DNA of 64,000 bases from Oreocharis arfaki (taxonomy: Eukaryota; Chordata; Aves; Passeriformes; Paramythiidae), in NCBI GenBank assembly GCA_013398015.1, contig VZRR01007716.1, positions 320,298-384,297 of the forward strand, given 5' to 3'. Of the stretch, positions 1 to 12,800 are shown piece by piece (position 1 is the first letter of the stretch; each line of letters starts with the position of its first letter). The position numbers were made by a program, and so were the translations under genes. The notes below the pieces were generated by a model that was not told the origin of the DNA, searched no databases, and worked only from the letters and a program-made list of their open reading frames with translations.

Positions 1-57
1 TATTAATTCAACTACTGAACAACTTTTCAAATACCGGAAGTTTTTATATACAATTGC

Positions 58-126
58 TTTTAGTCACAGAGCTACTTAAAAGGTCTTGAAATATTTTTTT
101 TAATTTGATCAACTCTGTGACTAAAA
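58..126. repeat. 69-bp segment with perfect 14-bp inverted ends
   Basis: Left arm ttttagtcacagag (58-71), right arm ctctgtgactaaaa (113-126), separated by 41 bp of AT-rich sequence. Could be a very short inverted-repeat element or a chance event. Confidence 0.85.
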
Positions 127-1774
127 AAGAAAAAGTGGTTTCAGGGTTTTTTTTCTATAAAATTTGCTATTTTAAAAAATATTTGCATTTTTTTGATCTA
201 CATCTTTGATCTACACTTCTGTGACTGCTGGATTTCTCCTTAACTAAAACCCAAGCTATGCTAAACCATGACAATCTTGTACTTTTACTTTTCTCTCTTG
301 TTAGATTGTAGTGAATGAAATAAAAAACTGGAATGGATAACTTGAAACTTATAGCAGATACTGTCTGCAAATTTCTTTCGAGTTCAAATAGTGAAAACTT
401 TCTTTCATCCTTCTTCTACGCAGGAGTAGTTTACATTTGAAGTTCCATCCATGTCCACTTCCATGAAACACACAAAGGTGTTTAAGCTTGAACATATATG
501 GGATGTCTATTAAAATTTGAAACGTGTTCTTTCTTTCATTTATTACAGAGCTTTGGTTCGTTACGGATGATGTTAGCAACATTTTTAATATCATTCTCGT
601 CCTAGAACAGGGCAAAGACAATGTTCCAGTTTTCCCAAGATCATTATGTCTCCAAAAGCTTCAAAGAGAAACCTATCTTCAAAATGGAAACATAGGTTAG
701 AAAGCAGTTCATGATGAGCAATCATTATTAAACACTGATTCTCACAGAAGCTGACAATTAATGACAGTTCTAAATTAAGACTTGAGTCTTGAAACCCATT
801 TTCCTTGTAGTGTTTCAGGGACATTTTTGGTTTTGAGGGAAAATAAGCTCACAGCCCATTTACAAGCTAGCATATAATCCTGTGGCTCTCAAAGAATATA
901 AAATAAACAGCACTAAATCTCCTTCAGTTCTTTATCTTTCCCACTTCATTAAAAAAATTGCTTCAAGTAAAAAATGTTAATTACTGAAGTTCTTCAGCCC
1001 ATGAGAAATTGCATAACAACTCAGGGAAACCCATATGGCAAAAGTTTCAAAGTTGAACCACATTTGAATTTGAATCACCAGAGATATCTTTAAATAAAAT
1101 TAGTGAGAAAAAGATTAAGTATTCCAAAGGGCTATTTCTGCTTGGTGTGATTCATGTTGGAAAACAGCCCACTTTTAAACTAATAAGGCCTAGCACAAAG
1201 ACAGATGAATTAGGCCACCATCCTGCTCAAGGAAGGCTCTGGATGGCTGATCCTGATGCACCTGTATATTTCTATTACTGTCCCAACAAAAAAGGAAGGT
1301 GATCCATTATGTATTAAGGCTCTTGTAGCAGGAAGGATTTTTCATATTTTTGCAGAGCATCTTAGTGAAAACATTTTTTTGGTTTTTTGATATGCCTGAC
1401 AAGTCTTTAAAGCCTGTGTAGGGATCCAGGGGCAACTGTTGCATAGTACAGAAAAAATGAAAAAGTCAGCATTCAGAAGATCCAGCAGCAGACTGGTGTG
1501 TGGAAAGCTACAACAAAATAATTGGTCGACAATGAGAACATTCGCTTAGGGCAGTGTCACACCTTCACTTATGTTAGAGCCACTCTAATGCTCTGTGGAT
1601 CTTAGTCCTAAGCAAGCTGCATACTTGAGCTGCATAAATAAAATCCAAAAAGCAAAAAAGGGAAATGTTATAGGGTAACTTTAAGTTTCTTATGAAATAC
1701 GAAACAGCATGTTTCAACATTCAATCTGTGTACAGTGAAAACAACTAACTGAAGTAAATCAAAGTCAGGTTCAT
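127..1774. other. Intergenic, nothing recognised
   Basis: AT-rich sequence with only short chance open frames; no repeat family, RNA gene or splice-consistent exon noticed. Confidence 0.6.
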
Positions 1775-1933
1775 CAAGCCCAGTGTTTAACCCAGCACTG
1801 CTACATCCAGCACTAAATCAGGTCCTTAAGCTCCACATCTACAAGTCTTTTAAACACCTCCGGGGATGGGGACTCAACGACTTCTCTGGGCATCCTGGTC
1901 CAGTGCTGTCAGTGAAAAAAAATTTCCTAATAG
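1775..1933 (-). mobile_element. CR1 LINE internal fragment
   Basis: Inverted CR1 3' region (cccagcactgctacatccag, ccacatctacaagtctttta, ctccggggatggggactcaa, up to aatttcctaatag). It lacks its own tail on the left and is cut on the right exactly where the tail of the next CR1 begins. This suggests that the second copy inserted into or beside this older one. I could not find the continuation of this copy after 2,896. Confidence 0.8.
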
Positions 1934-2896
1934 TATAGAATCATAGGATATCCTGAATTGGAAGGGATGCCCAAGGATCATCAAGTCCATCTCCTAGTCC
2001 TGCACAGGACACCCCAAGAATCCCACCATGTGCCTGAGAGGGTTCTCCAAATGCTCCAGGACCTCTGGCAGGCTGGTGCTGTAACCACTGCCCTGGGGAG
2101 CCTGTTCCAGTTTCCAGTGAAAAACCTTTATCATCCAATTAGAAAACTTCTTCTGGCACCAATTAAGGCCATTTCCTCTTCTTGTGCTATCGCTAGTTGC
2201 TTGGGAGAAGAGACCAACCACCACCTTTTTTTCCACCATCTTTCAGGGAGCTGTAGAGAACGATAAAACCTTCCTGATGCTTCTTTTTCCCCAGGCTGAA
2301 CACCCCCAGCTCCCTCAACTGTTCCGTGTAGGACTTACTCTCTAGGCCTTCCCGAGATCTGTTGCCCTTCTCTGGACTTGCTCCAGCACTTCAGTGTCCT
2401 TCCTGAATTGAGGGGCCCAGAACTAGACACAGCACTCATGGTCCCTCACTGATGCCCAGTACAGGGGGACAATCCCTGCCCTGGTCCTGCTGCTGCGCTA
2501 TTGCTCATGCGAGGGTGGAGCCCAGCCTGGAGCCCTGCAGGGGGTTGCTGTGACCCAAGGGCAGCACCTGTCACTTGGGCTTGTTGAACCTCAGACCATT
2601 GGTCTGAGCCCATCAATATGGCCTGTCCAGAGCCTTCTGCAGAGCCCTCCTGCCCTCCAGGACATCAACATTCCCACCCAGCTTTATGTCTTGTGCAAAC
2701 TGCCTGAGGCTGCACTCAAACTCCTATTCTGGATAATTGATAAAGATGTTAAATAGGTCTGCCCCCAATACTGAGCCATGGGGGACATCATTTGTCACCT
2801 GCCACCAACTGAAGTTAGCCACTACTCTCTGGGCCTGGCTATCCAGCCTGATTTTTGCTCACTGAACAGTACACCCAACCAAGCCACGAGCAGCCA
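1934..2896 (-). mobile_element. CR1 LINE, 5'-truncated
   Basis: About 960 bp of CR1 in the inverse orientation. The lower end is the inverted tail (atagaatcataggat), followed by the inverted 3' UTR (gaattggaagggatgcccaa), the block around ccaggctgaacacccccagc, and the RT-proximal part up to gtacacccaaccaagccac, where recognisable CR1 stops. Decayed, no intact frame. It abuts another CR1 fragment on the left (1,775-1,933). Confidence 0.9.
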
Positions 2897-3086
2897 ATTA
2901 TATAATTTGGGGTTTTTACACCAAGGAAGAGAAAATTGTATGTTTGATACTATTAATTATAATGCTTTTGGACACTGTAACTGTTGTAACAATAGCTGGA
3001 TCTTTAAATAAAATTCTCCTCCTTACCCATTTCCCTGATCTCTGTCTTCTGGCATTCAGTACCGCGAGCGGGTAGCCCCATGCAGT
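2897..3086 (+). mobile_element. Possible LTR remnant (R/U5-like end)
   Basis: Directly after the CR1 break there is a segment with an AATAAA (about 3,007), a pyrimidine-rich run (ttctcctccttacccatttc) and an unusual CpG-containing end (cagtaccgcgagcgggtagc) closing in CCCCA. That order resembles the poly(A)-U5 end of an endogenous retroviral LTR. No paired LTR, target duplication or internal coding sequence was found, so the family is not assigned. Confidence 0.3.
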
Positions 3087-6000
3087 GGGGAACTGTGCAC
3101 CTGAACAAATACATCTGTAAGAACAGCATGTGTCTTGCCCTATTTAAGCTCACCTTGAGCAATGTTGAAGCAGGGGATTTTAGCTTGGGAAATGGAGCAT
3201 CAAATATAAGGTCTTATCTGATGCCTGCTTTGGGAAAGAAAGGCACCATTATGAAATATCTGTTGGCCTTTGATTAAAGAAAGAAAAGCAGAAGGACCCT
3301 GCTGTCATCTATTGAAACAGATTTTCTTCTCATCTTAAAAGTAGCATAATTTCTCATCGAAATTTATTTTAGATATAAATGTTCTGCTGTCATCATTTAA
3401 GTCACTATGTCAGATCCTATTGAATAGTATTTTTTTAAATATACGTATTTCATTAAATAAATTGAATTAATGATCTACTTTTGATGCCCTGTACTTTTGG
3501 GGCTGAGTTCATAATTTACCTTATGGTGGGGTTTTTTTTCCCAAGGATGAGCTCATTAGCCACAGGGTTCCTGATTTCATTCCAAATCAGGTAGTTCTTT
3601 CTCTACAAATTCTCTTTAATCTTCATTTGGATGTACTGTATTTCTCTCCCTAGTCTCAAAGTACTATTTGTGTAGCATTACAGTTAGAAGCTTTTCCTCA
3701 TTCTTTCCACACCAGAGGTGTCAGAGCTGTAAAAGTGAGAAAAACAATCGGTATGGGATGAGTAATGGCTGGAAGTTACAGATAGAAAATACATTATATA
3801 TAGGACTATTGATGTATGTCACTGTAGCAGGATAACAGATATTTTGATTAAAATTGCACTTAAATAGCAGATCATGTCTCTTCACAGTTGTCTTGTTTGA
3901 CTGAGCAAATAAATACAGCACATATAAAATATTTTAATCACCCCAAACCAGATATTCCAGCTTGAAAAAGGATTTAAATGTCTAATACATAAATTACATG
4001 GAGTTTGAACTCCCAGATGCAAAAACACAACCTTGAAACTATGCCCTTGGATTACACAGACTGTAGGTAGCATAAACTGAAGAGGGGATTCAATATAAAA
4101 GTTCTTCAAATAAAAGATCTCTAGCTTCTCTGAATGATGACAATTAATTCCTGGAAGAGTTAAGTGTCATGTACCTCACTGCAGATGACTAACCTGTATT
4201 TCTCTGCCTACTCTTCTAAAGGACTTGTGCCAGAAGGTTTTAAAGCATACTGCAGACTCATTTCCTCTTATAAAAAAATGCCAGAAATTGTTTTCTTTTT
4301 CAAAATGACAAGAAAAAGTGTGATTTTCCTTTCCCTTGCTTTTAGACTAAAGCTTGCTCTTCGGAACAGTGACCCAGGGTTCATTCTCTTTCTGCCTTTA
4401 AAGTGGTGTTCTAACCTGAGTAATTACTAGCTAAGGAAATGCACAGAGGTAAGGACAGAGGTGCTTTCAAGCTTCTTATGGAGGCTGTGGCGTTTTCCAT
4501 ATAAGAATCAGGCACTACTTGTTGGGGATTTAGAGGAAGGAGAAAGGTTGAGTACTGCTCCCTGACCTAGGTATAACAGCAGACAACTGGGGAGATGGAT
4601 TTTTAGGCTGACCTACAGAACAAAAAGACAAATGTAATTCAAAACATTAAAGAAGATAATTGAAGGAAAAGGAATCCTTGTTTAAATGTTATCCAAAGTG
4701 GTTTTACTTTTTGTTCAAATGGAACCCATTCCCTATCTTAGGCTGATTCCAGAAACATGTACAGTACATGACAGTGCAGTGACTGCTTACATAACAACAG
4801 ATTGACAACTGTTCCTATTTGGAACACAGGTGTCCTCTTGTGATGTTTTTTTGGCTAGACAGACAGCATGATAATTTTTTGGAGATCATCCACAGCCATT
4901 TCATAAGGAGAATTGTACATCTTCTTTGCCACTAATTATAGTAATCATCTTGCTTAATAGCAAGCCAAGAGCTTGCTCCAGAGCAACTAATTTTGCTTTT
5001 ACTCCCAGCTCCCAGTTCATGCTACATTGTCCAACCTTATCTCAATTAAAATTTGTCAAAATTTTTAATTGGACTTAAAACAGAGGAAGTAATAATATTT
5101 CCTTCAAGATGTAGATTGGCTTCCTGATGTAGATCGTTAAGCAACACTGTATTAAAGTGTGAACAGACCATATTTTGAGGTGTTTCTCAGGCAAGTGGAG
5201 AACAGTTATTTTTCAATACCATGTTTACAAAAAATAGTCTTTTTGGTTAAAAAGTACCTTAAAAGCACTGCTTATGTCAGTGACAACATTTAAAGCAGTC
5301 CTTAATATTATTTCAGTTTTGAGATGAGAAAGAATAAATAAGTCAGCTATACCAGCAATGTAATTCAATAAAGTGTCAAAAGTTTTATGAATCTGTTTGA
5401 AATTAAGGCTCAGCATTCTGAGAGCCAAAGAAATAAAGCAATGGGAGTAAACTGATGATGGATATACTTGGTAAAACCCCCTGAAATAAGGACATTTTAT
5501 AATCGGTAACATTCAGAATATTCTCACAGAAATGTTATGACTGATATGAAATTTAGCTGTGACATTGTAAACCAGAATATGTGCAGGAATATGTCAAAAA
5601 GTTGGAAAATATTTAGAGAAATTTAAATACCAATAATATAAAATATTACATAATTATTGTCTCCTGTAACTTCCTCATGTAATTTCCTGTATTTTTAAGG
5701 ATAAATTTACTTAGTCTGACCTGTAGGCATCATATCCAAAATCTTCTTAGCTTAATTCTGTTCCATACTGAATCAATTATAGATATTTTGTGGGTTTTAA
5801 ATTATTTATACCTATGCAAAGGAGACATTTTCTAGTAGTATTGAATATATTGCCTCTGCATAGACTAAGGGAAAAGGCTGAATTCTCTATGGCCTGCTTG
5901 AGCTACATTTCGCTGTTTACTGGGCTAGGAACTTAAGTTCTGAATTCAGAAATTCTTAGTTAGACACACAGTGAGGGACTGATCTGGCTTAACTCTAAAT

Positions 6001-6102
6001 GCCAGATGAATAAATCTGAACCAGTCACACCCAATCCCTTTCCTAACTGAAGAACAGGCATCTTTAAATGTTTATAATTTGATCAGATAAATTGCATATC
6101 TC
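3087..6102. other. Intergenic, nothing recognised
   Basis: AT-rich non-coding sequence. A small perfect hairpin (cctgattt/aaatcagg, about 3,569-3,590) is the only structure noticed. Confidence 0.6.
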
Positions 6103-6389
6103 TTACACCCCAACAGTTTGCAAATAAAGGAGTTCTTCTTGAAAACGAGACGTGATTGCCTTAAAATTATTAAGTTTTTCTGTGTCACCATTATGCAGGG
6201 CTTTGTTCACAGCTGAGAGTGCAGGGAGAGCAAGAGTTTCTTGAATGATAGTGCAACATCTCTGTATCTTTTCTGTACTCCTCAATGTCAAACCCTTGAA
6301 CTTACTAGGTTGTAATGGAACTTCAGTTGTCATTCTCTGTTTCTTCATAGCCTTACTGTCCTTAAGTGTTCTTGAGGGATCAGGACAAC
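6103..6389 (-). other. Exon-like open frame, unrecognised (possible terminal exon)
   Basis: On the minus strand a good acceptor (cttttcttttcttctcaag, AG at 6,391-6,390) opens a frame of 95 codons that ends at a TAA (6,103). The frame begins CPDPSRTLKDSKAMKKQR and ends EELLYLQTVGV; it is lysine- and glutamate-rich with a helical-looking end and has no domain I recognise. An exon-like segment 561 bp upstream (6,951-7,029) joins it in phase. A chance origin is realistic: two or three frames of this length are expected in 64 kb at this composition. No clear AATAAA follows closely. Confidence 0.2.
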
Positions 6390-6950
6390 CTTGAGAAGAA
6401 AAGAAAAAGCAGAAGTAATTTATTGCAAGCAGTACAGCCGCAGAGGGTTTTATGTCGATAAGGGAATAGCCGTGGAACATGCCAAATGCAAATAAGGCAG
6501 GCAGCAATGTACTGCATATTTAAGAACAACTTATATAACAGGTAAGTACTGGGGAAGTTATTTCATGTTGAGCACGGCAGCTTTTGATGTATTTTGTGAA
6601 CACCAAAATGCCATTGTTAGAGACGAATCACTGCTTATCAATCCTCTGTCCCTCAACACATAAATACATTCATACATGTGCATTTGGAAAAATTATTGGT
6701 AAGAACAAGCAGAATCAATTGAAAAAAACCTATATATTTTAAAAAGTTTGTGCTTATAGGATGAATTTTAAGTCAGACAGCTAGCTCAAATATGTTTCAA
6801 GTTACTGCAACAACAAAAGGTAATCAGAACAGTATGAGTAGAGGTAAGTAACTTCAAAAACACTCAGAAAACAATCCCCCATAAATTTTATGAAGTTATA
6901 AAATTAAAAGGGGAAGAAAAGAATTTGTAGTAGCTTAGGGTTTTTCTTAC

Positions 6951-7029
6951 GGAATACAACTTTTTCTTGCTCGTGCTCCACTGAAAGCATTTCAGAATTT
7001 TCAGGAGTGGAGCAAGGCATTTCATGTGC
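6951..7029 (-). other. Exon-like segment, unrecognised (79 bp)
   Basis: Minus-strand acceptor cccctttgtccattag, 26 open codons beginning AHEMPCSTPENSEM and ending EQEKVVF, then a strong donor C|GTAAGA. The single leftover base pairs in phase with the two-base entry of the frame at 6,389, making an Arg codon at the join. Good splice consensus and phase agreement are the only support. No homologue is recognised. Confidence 0.2.
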
Positions 7030-9815
7030 CTAATGGACAAAGGGGGGTCTAGTCCATCCAAAGTGGTGTTAAGAAAGCAGGAATTAACACAGAATAATGA
7101 ATTAGACATTATTTTTTCATCTTTTTACTCAAAGATCAGATGTCCTTTTGCCTTCATCTGACTGTTTCATTGTAGTATGCTGGTCTCTGCCATGCACAAT
7201 ATTTTGATATGCAAGGAAGCAATATTCTCTAAAAAGACTTGAAGCTTCCATTGGTTTTCCTGTTACAAAAATCTGCAGGCTAGAAAATAACTCCCACAGG
7301 AAACTTTCTTCTTTAAAACTTTAAAACCAAAAGTTTTATCCTTTTCCCCTTGTTCATCTGGAGAGCAGAACTGCAGAACACGTTAAGGTACACATTAGTC
7401 ATGTCCTCAAGTGAGCTAGCTAACAGAATAAGAGGTATTTAAAATGCAAAAAATGCACAAAAATGCCTTTCAGATGAACAAAGACTGATAGTCATCAAAG
7501 CCAAACATTCAAAGAAATTCAATCAGAAGTCAAATGTTTCACTTGATAAAAATGCCACAGAAGAAACATATGTTTGAATCTCTGTGTCTGTCAGTGATAA
7601 GTGCGCAGTGACATTGAACATCTCATCCACGTAAGTTAGCTGAAACTCATGACACTTTCACTGCAAAATCAGGAAGGAATTCAACGTGAGCGTTTAATAG
7701 ATGTGGAAACAAAGAAATTTTGTATCTGGTCTTCCAACTAAAGATGAATTGGCTCCAGATTTTTGCTTGAACTGGTGACAGAAGTATTTGTCAAAACAAG
7801 AAACAGTTGTCTACCATCTTGTACAGAAAAAGTTATACTTCTGTAGCTATCCCATGTGCTTCTGTTTGGAGGTCAGCCTGGTTTAGCCTTAAAGAACGAG
7901 TATGCTCAAATCCATGGTTAAGCTACTGGCATTTGTCACAAAGAACGAAATCTTTGATCTTTGGAATAGAAAAATCTTTGTTCTACTGGCCGAAGATTTT
8001 ATTTCTACTTCCTTATAAATAAAGAATTTTAAACAATTTCATATCCCTGTCTCTATTATCAAAAATGCCAGATTTTCTGAGTATTTTTAAATTAAAATTG
8101 CTTTTTGAAACTGAGTTTAGCTTTTCAATCAGAATAAAATCACATATTCTTTAGCTTTCCACTTTGTATTTAATACACAGAGACTTTTCTTACTTTAGAT
8201 ATTCTAATTATTTTTGCCTAGTGAAGCTAATACAGATTTGTACAGTATGTGAAGATATTTCTCTTTGCTCTACAGACTTGTACCTCAGCAATGAGGATGT
8301 TTTCTAGCAGTGCATCCATCAGAAGTTTAGAGACTTCTTTGCCAAAGAGTTGCTACAAGGTGCTAATACACAAAGAATTCCAATGCATAAGCTATTAAAT
8401 TGGGAAGAATTTGTTGTTTCTCTCTCCTATTCCCTGGTATGATTGATCATGTAAATCTTTACCATATTTTTTTCCATAAACTAGAATATAATCTTTTCTT
8501 TCTCCCTTTCTTAAAACAAGAATATTTTTTCTCACTTTCTGACGGTTTCTGGCTACAATCTACTCACTAACTTGGAAGCAGTGAGACCCTGGAAACGTTT
8601 TATGCACTCTCTCCTTTTGGTTTTCCCATTTTGATATTGTTGGGATTTTAGCTATGCCACTGCTTGTTTTCCTACCTTTTTTACAGTGAGGTTGAAGGTG
8701 TGTGTGCTGGTTTTGAGAGTTTAGGTATTGACAGACATGAAGCCCTGGAAATGACTGCTGAAAATTCAGAAGACTAACATGGGTATTTAATCCCTTTTTG
8801 TGCTGAAGTGAAACAGCTCTTAAAATGATTTTTGGGCAGGTGTGCAGCCTGTCGAACAATTTTCTTCATTCCAGTCAAACATATTTGCATACTCTAATGT
8901 CTGTGTAAGAAAGCTTATGTTGAACAAATTGTGGCTATTGATATTTGTATTCCCCACACAGTCAGAGCACCCACACTATCTAGCTCATTACTGAAATTGC
9001 TTAAGAATGCCTCCAGTATGAAAGGTGTTATTGTAGTATCAAATTCTACTCTAGTCTGAATTTCAAATTCTTGATTAAAGCATTTTGGGCTAACTAGTTC
9101 TCTATTAACATCTCACCTATATACTTCATGCTGAATAATTCTAAATAAGTTGTTACAGCTAAGGAAGATGAAGGCTGCTTAGAATAATAGTCTGCTATTA
9201 TTGCTTCAAATGATATGTTTATTGCAACAGTGGATTCAATATTATAAAATATTATATTCTATCAGCTACTTCCAGTGAAAGAAGCTCCTAAACTTCTGTG
9301 TGGAGTGGAAGCTATAAGGCTGAGGATAGCATCATACACTGGTATCATAAGTTCTTTGAATATATAAGTGAGCAGTAGATAGAGAATTAATTTTGTCATT
9401 CATAGCAGAAAGAAATAAAATTTTGGTTACACTAAACTAAACATGAACAGACTATCTTAGAAGTAAGTTTTATGTATAGTTACAGTTTCAAGAGATCCTG
9501 GTCCTATCCATACTTTTCCTTGTGGGAATCTAATCAGATGCACAGCCTAAATGTATGTATGGCCATTAAGGCAACCACAGAGATGAGTCTAAAAGAATTT
9601 AAACCAAATTCTGGACATAGAGAACCATGGCCTTTTTGTGCACTTGTTTCCATGGTTTAGCATCTCTTGCTGTGGATAGAAACAGTTCAGTAACAGAGGG
9701 AAAAGACTCCAGGGCTGTGTGGGACAGTGCGAGGGCTGGGAGGGGCAGCCTCAGGGCCGGTTTGTGGCCATGTCCTCCCACAGATTGCACCCCAGTTGTA
9801 AAGTGCAGCCCCAGT
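7030..9815. other. Intergenic, nothing firm
   Basis: AT-rich. A 99-codon minus-strand frame (8,560-8,859) carries a possible acceptor and donor but no recognisable protein, and its phase does not fit the neighbouring exon-like segments. 9,700-9,780 is locally G-rich and unassigned. Confidence 0.5.
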
Positions 9816-9893
9816 AGAGAATCATGGAATCACAGAAGAGTTTGGATTGGAAAAGACCTAAAGATCATCTAGTTCCAAGTCCCCTACCACGGT
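9816..9893 (-). mobile_element. CR1 LINE 3' terminal fragment
   Basis: Short inverted CR1 terminus: agaatcatggaatcacagaa, then gtttggattggaaaagacct, then gatcatctagttccaagtcc. Only the last 80 bp of the element are present. It is flanked on the left by a G-rich stretch (9,700-9,780) that I could not assign. Confidence 0.8.
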
Positions 9894-12800
9894 CTTCAGA
9901 AGTTCTCCCTTATTGACAGCACAAAGCCTATTATGTCCAGGTAAAGCCAGACTTGCAGTCTCACATAGGCAGGGTGATGCAGCTCACAGAGACACTTTCC
10001 TCTGTGTAGGTGTAGCTGTCAGAAAATGCCTTGGTTACATTTTTGGATCTTCTTCATAAACAGGAAGGCCCACATCCTGGAATATAGAAGTAGGGAATCA
10101 TTGAACCTGCTTCAGAAGGGTTTGCTGCTCAAGCCAGTGAGTAGGATGAGACAAAGACAGCTTCAGAAAGGATCTAAGAAATTAGGTCAGACCTAGTTAC
10201 CATCAGGGTATGTCAATCCCTCAAGTGACTCAACCATGCCTGTAAACTGCTTTATCAAAGTACATTTTTGACATGCTTAGACACAGGAAAAATTCTTCCT
10301 ACAATTCATACAGTTGATTTCCAAATCAAATCAAAGGTTAATATTTTAAATCAAATATGTGAATTTTAAAGGAGATTCCTTTCCTTCTTAATTAACAGGT
10401 CACAGGTCCCCAAAGGAAAGAATTACAAAAGCTGTGGGCACATGTGTGGGGGTGGAGGATAGCCAGGAAACTGCAGCCCTGGGGATGGCCCATGGTGGGA
10501 AGGCTGTGGAATTGCATCTGCACATGGAAGTGCCAGATACCTCAGGAGCAGATCTAGAGTAAGAAAAATCAGACATGCATTTAGCCTTGTAACACAACCT
10601 AGTTCAGTAATCTTAGAAAATACTACAGTTGGTAGGAATATATCAGAGAGGTTTTTGTCTGCATCTGAAGAAAAATAACACTGGCCCTTGAAAAATCTGT
10701 AACAATTTATGGCTGTTCATAATTTTCCAAAATCAATTCTAACATATCTTGAATTATATTTATATTTTTAGAAGACTTTTTGAATAAATTAATCCTTTAA
10801 AATATTTTACAGTCTCTGGAGACCTGGGCAGATGGTTTTTTGCTATGTATCTATGGCAAGGAGACCAATTTGTTTCAGGATTAACTGAGTAGTGGGAGAA
10901 AGAAACTGCGGACAAGTTTTTAATATAATAATAAAAATTATCAATGAAAGCAATAGCCTTCAATCAAGTAACAAAATAAAGTAGGATTCAGTCAGAAATA
11001 GAATTCCGATTTTAGAAAGGCACAAGTGTCACTTATGTTTCATCCATGATAAATTAACAGTTTGAAATCATGGTTTCCCCCTAGTGACACCCAAGCAATC
11101 GTAGAGTATAATGTTTCTTTAAGAAAAGTATAGAGCAAAATATTTTCAAAATTGAAAAAAAAAAAAAAGAAAAAAGGAATGGCATGTTTTTATAATCTCA
11201 GCCTCAGTTCTGATGACCTTGCTCTAAGCATCTCACAGACTTTGAAATGGAGAACACAGCTTAAAAGGAATGACAAATAAGTTGAGTCCTGTTGAGGTTC
11301 AAAGTTTTAAAATGAATATCTTTCAATACAAGATGAAACTTTGAAATGTACTTTGGTTTGCCACTCATTCACCATAATGCTTTCTGTAATATATTCACTG
11401 TTAATATTTTCTATCTCATTGTAATGAATTTATCTATGAATTTGAATCAGAAGCAAGCAAACTATGGTTGAACAATAATTCAATAGGATCTACTTCATCT
11501 CTCATTTTCAAGTTGTAAGGAATTTTTCTGCTTTCCACAACTCCGTAAGTGCTGCATAGCAGTTCAATTCTCAGAGATTCATGCTCCCCAGGCAGGTATC
11601 ATCTCCCTGAGTGCCAAGTGCTGACCAACCTCTGTGCCCCATCTTGCTCTGAGTTTGCACCGAGTTTTGCTTCTATTTTGGTCTGGAATTCCAGTGTAGC
11701 CATGTACGGAAGGAAACAAAGCCAGATGCTCATTGTGCAGCCCACGCACAAAATACAGTTCAAGACAGGCCCAAAGGAACCAAGGTTGCTGCTCAGAGAA
11801 AACAATGAAGGAGCCAAAAGTGAATTATGGAGGTGGAGAGGGAAGCGCTGTGACCTGGGAAACAGGAAAGACACATAATGCATAAGCCACCAAAGAGAAT
11901 ATGATTAAATATATGAGAAAAGAAAAACTGGAGGGCTCAGCACACCATGAGCTGAACAGTGATTCTACAAAGGAGTCAATAAGCCTGAGAAACAGAGCTC
12001 ATAAGTAAACAGGTAAAGAAAACGTAGCAAGACAAGCTGAGGTAGAGAAGATATTCCAGAACTGGAATAAGTTGGACAAAATTTATGCAAGAGAAAGCAG
12101 GAGAGCCTTTGACTGCGAAAGGAAATTCCTTGTCCTCCACGTAGAAGCCAAGATTCCTGACACTTATGTTTCTGACCACTGGTATAGCCATTAGCCATGC
12201 TGCTCCTTCATCACATTTAGTGCTAATGAGCACCTATCAGAACCATTACCGCTGTCAGTAATTTCAGTTCATAAGTCAAATATCTATTGGGTAAATATAA
12301 TGGGTTCCCTACATGCTGATCTTGTAAGACAAAATTAATGTATTTTTATAATTTTAGTGAAAGTTCTGTGTGTACAATTTCGTATGTTATTTTAGTAAAT
12401 GTTTTGTTTCTGTCATCAGCAATGTAAATGGCTAGAAAAAAGTGAAAGGCAGCATGCTTGAATACATGCTTTTGAGTTGTGTACAACTGACAAAACCCCT
12501 GTTGTTTTATGCTGAAACTTGCTGGAAGGTCTGCCTAAAACTGCAGCAATGGAAGAACTGTATTTAATTCCTTAATAAAACATCAATTTAAAACCACAAA
12601 TGAAAAAGACACCTTCCCAGTGGTTGATAGAACTCAATAATCTTTCTGATAACCATGCGAATGAGCTACAACAATCTGTCACAAAGTTCCTACTAGTCCA
12701 GTGGACCCTCAAAGCTAAGCCTACAGCTAAAGAAATTACTTTGCTGTGGAACTTAGCTCCTATATTGCATTCGGGAGCACACATGGATAACCTGGGAGAG

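Noticed and set aside
8560..8859. 99-codon minus-strand frame with a possible internal exon (acceptor at an aattttcag, donor GTAGGA)
   Set aside because: Phase does not fit the neighbouring exon-like segments and the sequence is Gln/His-rich without a known domain.
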